This document shows, in pieces, positions 60,258 to 64,000 of a DNA stretch of 64,000 nt; position 1 is the stretch's first letter; every line of letters begins with the position of its first letter. The position numbers and the translations under genes were made by a program. This stretch comes from Primula veris (Eukaryota > Streptophyta > Magnoliopsida > Ericales > Primulaceae). Below the pieces are notes generated by a model that was given only the letters and a program-made list of their open reading frames with translations, did not search any database and was not told where the DNA came from. The stretch lies in the NCBI GenBank assembly GCA_963682055.1, contig OY821751.1, positions 6,510,001-6,574,000 on the forward strand, written 5' to 3'.

Positions 60258-60520
60258 TAAGATTACTGAAATGTAAAAATATAATTATAATATAAAATCT
60301 AGTAAAAATTTAATCCATGCAGGGGTAATTGTCAAGTGAGGCAACTCACTTTAACCCCATCAAAAATGAATAATATCCAATATAGTTTCATAGAATTTGG
60401 GCGGTCAATTATAGTGCGTATGCCGTTACGTCACTTTCCAATATTTTATAATAATATCACAAATTAAAAAAGCAATACCATAAACTTTTATGTGCAACAA
60501 GCTAGACCCCGAGATGAAGT

Positions 60521-61530
60521 GAAGTGACTTTCATCTAACCCGTTAATACCGGAGACATTCTCATCTTAAATAGATTATGTTTTGGTTTTATTTTCATGTG
60601 TATGTAAATTTTTTTCAATTATATATTTTTAATAAACTATTTATTTTATTTATAAATTGTTTGTTCAAAACAATCTTTAAATTTTTACATTTTATATTTT
60701 TTTTTAGTATTTGTTAATAATATCTTATAAATTGACAAAACAAACAATAAATAAATTTAAAAAGTCAAATTTTACAGTTTTTTTTAACATCCACTACAAA
60801 ATAATGTTGGATTTAGTGAGAGTCAAAAGCCGTCACAAGGCTGTCGCTAATTTAAAAAGATGTAACAAATCTGTCGCAAATTGACTAAACTGTCACAAAT
60901 CCATCACAAAAACCGTCGCTAATAAGCTCGTAACAAAAAATACCGTCACTAATCCCGTCGCTATTTGAATATTTTTTTATAGTAATCACTTTAGAAATAA
61001 AATATAAAGTTGATTAAAAAAATAATTACGAATACATATTAAAAAAACAATAAAATAATCAAAACACTAGCTATTTAACATGATTAAATATGATCCCGTT
61101 AATACCGATTAACAGTTTTCTAATTCAACTTAAATATTTGTATAAATCAAATGAGTGACACGTATCCCATTAAAAAAACCAAAACGTGCTTTTCAATGAT
61201 CCCTATCAAGAACTTTTGGTTGTATGACTCGACCAATTATTGGTAAAAAACAGAAAATTGCCCCTGTGACTTTGTATAAAAATAATAAAAGACGAATCAT
61301 TTTTTAATCGGGAGTATAAAATGTTACTGGATTTAATCATTTTGTCATCACAGGATTGGTAAACGAGATACTATGATTTATCACTTTTCATTCCGTTACT
61401 TAAATATCTGCTGCAAGTTTACGTACGGATATATTATAATATAGTCTTAATTCATGTTTATTATAAGGGCTTGGTTGTACTCTTAGCCCAAAATTTAATT
61501 CAAGTGACTCTCATCTAACCCGTTAATACC
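60521..61530. repeat. pair of 29-bp direct repeats
   Basis: aagtgact(t/c)tcatctaacc plus cgttaatacc occurs at 60522-60550 and 61502-61530, 980 bp apart, and a shorter cccgttaatacc lies near 61095. Flanking similarity is weak. It may mark the ends of an unidentified insertion that contains the miniature CACTA. Confidence 0.4.
60792..60984. mobile_element. miniature CACTA-type element
   Basis: The 193-bp element has ends cactacaaaataa and, on the other strand, tactataaaaaaat. A 3-bp ATC duplication lies at 60789-60791 and 60985-60987. Inside are repeated ccgtc(g/a)ctaat and gtcacaa words typical of CACTA subterminal regions. Confidence 0.7.
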
Positions 61531-61539
61531 AACAGATTT

Positions 61540-63120
61540 CCGATCATATAGGTACCCAGAAAATAATAATTAGCAATCACATATGTATATACTAGTAAAA
61601 GTTATCCACACGTTGCGTGTGATACGCGTAATGACATAAATCTCGTAATATATTTTATTTTTAACATAATATTCAGATTTGGTATAATTTATTATAGTTA
61701 CGGAGGTTAAAACGAATTGTTAATTAATTTAGGGTACATCCGTAATTAGTAAAATATACACTGTACTCAAATATAAGTTTCCCCAAGTAACTAATCATTA
61801 TAGAAGTGTCATAGGTTATACTGCAATCCAAACAACAAAGAAAAAGACCTCTATTACTTAACATGCACCAAGTCAAGAGACTGGAACTCCGAGTCCGGGA
61901 AAAGTGTTCAAAGGCGTGAAATTTTTGGTTCAAATTAGTTTAAGCAAGCTTTGTAACGTGAGGAATAATCCTAATAATAGGTTTATCCAGCGGAATCGAC
62001 AACTACGTCCCGAATTTGTCGGTGACTAGTCCGTTTTCTTGTCTTTTGTTGCGTTTTCAGCAAACCCTGACCTATCGGCCCTATTCCAACCGATCGGCCT
62101 TTAGCTGGTTTTTTGTTGAAAGTTCTGTCACGGACTGGTCGGCCTACAGGACCTTTTTTCTGCTTTTTATTTTTTATTTTTTTTATTTCTTGCTCTTTGT
62201 CCGGTGTAATTTTTTAGGGGTCTCGACCTGTTCTATAAATTTTATGCTGAAACTCAAGATAAGGGTGAATCATGCTTTATTGTTTTATACTGAAACTCGA
62301 GAAATCATGTGTTCTAACCCATTTGTACTAACGTTATAAGTACGTACCTATTTCTCAATCCGAAAATTCTACCCTATTAAATTCAATAATGGAAATAAAA
62401 TTATGATTAACCAAAATAACCATACAACCGCGTCAATAGTATTCCCACCCTTTTGGTTTAAAATATCGATCCAAGTCAATTATCACATTTTTCGAAATGA
62501 AATGTGGTTTGTCGTTTGTCAAATGAAAATCTAACAACTGATATTTTGACGATACAGAACAAAAATAACTTGGTCACTGCTTTAACTGTTGGATAAATAT
62601 CAAACGATTGACAGAGCTCAAAGCAGTTTTTTTATATCCCAGTTTTATGAAGCATTATTCACTTGTAAACTTTTTTTTTTCCACTTGAAACTAATTACTT
62701 AAGATGAAATGTATATAATCGAGTAGCAACTAACAATTAGAGTAAACTATACTGTGTCTTCATCCCAAATCCCTATAATTTTCAATAGACAAATGTTGAT
62801 CATTATATTCCTAATATCTTACTTATCTACTATATAATCACGAGTCCCCTCATCTCCATAGTCGGTGAACGTTTTGTTATTTTGGTATGAAAAAACAGTT
62901 CTACTAGACTTTTAACACATGCTAGTTTTTCCAACTTTCCTAGCTATAATAGATGTCATATTTCCTCACGCACAGCCAAGTGGAATATGAGAAATATTAA
63001 AAGGAAAATAGTAAAAATATATCTCGTAGCCACTGTGAGTAACATATGGGATGAGCAACCCACGAATGCCAGTAATTATCTCCACACAAAAAAAGGTTAA
63101 AAGGCCAATATTAAAGACAC
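61540..63120. other. gene-free stretch
   Basis: No gene is seen. A frame at 62016-62339 is short and of unknown resemblance. At about 61592, tatactagtaaaagtt is followed by an imperfect acacgttgcgtgt palindrome. The rest is AT-rich DNA. Confidence 0.45.
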
Positions 63121-63138
63121 TTGATCATGAAGGGTAAA

Positions 63139-63460
63139 TATATGTCTATGCATGGTCATTTCGAGTCGGATGCTCGTGCAATATTTCAAATATGTGGATA
63201 TGCAACAGTACCCTATCATCCAATTTTGATAAATACTCTTTATACTATGTATTTAATTCATCAAGTGTACGTTTTTAATGTAAATCTTATTTGTACACGC
63301 ATGTATAGCTATGGTCGTTTCGTCTCAAATGCTCATGCAATATTTTTATAATGTGGATATACAACACCCTATCATCCAAATTTAATAAATATTATTTGCA
63401 TACATTTATCTTCATCAAGTGTTTTTTAATGTATATCTTATGTGTACACGCATGTATTTA
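63139..63460. repeat. ~163-bp tandem duplication
   Basis: Two adjacent diverged units (about 63139-63302 and 63303-63460) share atggtc(a/g)tttcg, tgctc(g/a)tgcaatattt, atgtggatat(g/a)caaca, ccctatcatccaa, tcatcaagtg and tgtacacgcatgta. No coding function is visible. Confidence 0.75.
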
Positions 63461-63469
63461 TCTAGCTAC

Positions 63470-63878
63470 TACATTAAATAAAGGTGCGGTTGCGAAGGGA
63501 CAGTGCTAATCTCTGATTTGTCAACTTATTGACAATTGGTGCCACGTTGGACCCCGCCATTTGGTAGTTTTTATTAAGATGGGACCAATTATCATGCGAT
63601 ATTCAAAGAAAGATAGATAGAGGGATAGGTGTTTGATCGACACATTTGCAATTGTGGGACAAAGGGATGACCATAGTGCGAACGCTAAAGCTAGAAAAGT
63701 CCAAAGTGGATGAACCCGTAAGCTTGAAAAGCGAAAAGCCAGAAAAGGAAAAGCCAGAAAAGGAAAAGCCAAAAGGTTCGGAACCCTTACCGGTACGTGA
63801 GACGACGACGTGCTAGCTTGTGCGCGTGGGTCCAAGCATGCACATAGTAAACTAAATGATAAACAGGTCGACGACTTA
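63470..63878. other. gene-free stretch
   Basis: Three to four tandem units of gaaaagccagaaaag occur at 63726-63775. The minus-strand frame here (104 codons) is driven by that repeat and is not credible as a gene. Confidence 0.45.
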
Positions 63879-64000
63879 CACTATAAGAAAATGTCGGGAC
63901 AGCAACGTATACGTTTTTGAAAACCAGAGTACTGTTAAATTTTAGCAACAAAATATCAACTATTTATATTGTTAATCTAAAATTTAGCTACGTTTAATTT
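63879..64000. mobile_element. probable left end of a CACTA-type element
   Basis: cactataagaaaatgtcggg has the CACTATAAGAAAA form of plant CACTA ends. It runs off the window, so the other end and a transposase cannot be checked. Confidence 0.5.

Noticed and set aside
61592..61640. tatactagt...acacgttgcgtgt phrase as a Helitron or MULE end
   Set aside because: Only a short phrase is present, with no partner end or hairpin-ctrr terminus that I can find.
63521..63835. 104-codon minus-strand frame with LAFPFLAFPFLAF
   Set aside because: Driven by a short tandem repeat, with no start context or family match.
1..64000. CRISPR arrays, bacterial operons or a phage-like system
   Set aside because: Introns, plant transposons and organelle-targeted proteins show nuclear plant DNA. 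The tandem repeats seen are minisatellites or intron duplications, not spacer arrays.

Overview
The window is AT-rich nuclear DNA from a flowering plant, most likely a eudicot. The evidence is a seven-exon chloroplast 2-Cys peroxiredoxin gene with plant GT-AG introns, an organellar mTERF-family gene, an NDR1/HIN1-like gene, and plant-typical transposons: Ty1/copia elements, an Au-type SINE, a Cassandra 5S-bearing LTR, and Stowaway, pogo/Emigrant-like, Tourist-like, hAT and CACTA elements. I cannot name the species.

Only three host genes are supported. They are an mTERF protein (minus, 2460-4037, two exons), the 2-Cys peroxiredoxin (plus, 8341-14518) and an NHL/LEA_2 membrane protein (minus, 27116-28555, two exons). 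They look like unrelated single genes and there is no operon or cluster. Everything else is intergenic and mostly repeats.

Layout: 1-2.4 kb is a 1-kb tandem duplication whose second copy carries a SINE. 2.5-4.1 kb is mTERF. 5.2-6.6 kb is a solo LTR. 7.2-8.2 kb is a pogo-like element, split by a Stowaway MITE, that ends at the peroxiredoxin leader. 8.3-14.5 kb is the peroxiredoxin gene, whose 4.1-kb first intron holds an array of duplicated exon-1 ends (decoy micro-exons) and a hAT-type element with a tRNA-like segment. 17.3-22.9 kb is a decayed Copia element with its target-site duplication, inside an AT-rich palindrome. 23.3-24.5 kb is a 1.2-kb fold-back. 27-28.6 kb is the NHL gene. 31-35.8 kb is a second Copia element (three stops and a frameshift). 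35.9-36.8 kb is a hAT element. 39.3-47.7 kb is a full-length, apparently intact Copia element with 1.55-1.6-kb LTRs. 47.7-48.6 kb is a TRIM-like element. 50.4-51.4 kb is a pogo-like MITE with a Cassandra solo LTR inside its terminal repeat. 51.5-57.8 kb is a decayed relative of the intact Copia element whose first LTR is inverted. 58-64 kb holds small DNA transposons and unassigned DNA.

The strongest candidates for something undescribed are: the repeated 22-25-nt acceptor/micro-exon/donor units in peroxiredoxin intron 1; a 12-nt perfect complementarity between the leader of the intact Copia element and the position where its primer-binding site should be, with no recognisable tRNA primer site; and a tRNA-like A-box/B-box segment inside a non-autonomous hAT element. 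All are readings by eye. No alignment, folding or database search was run.
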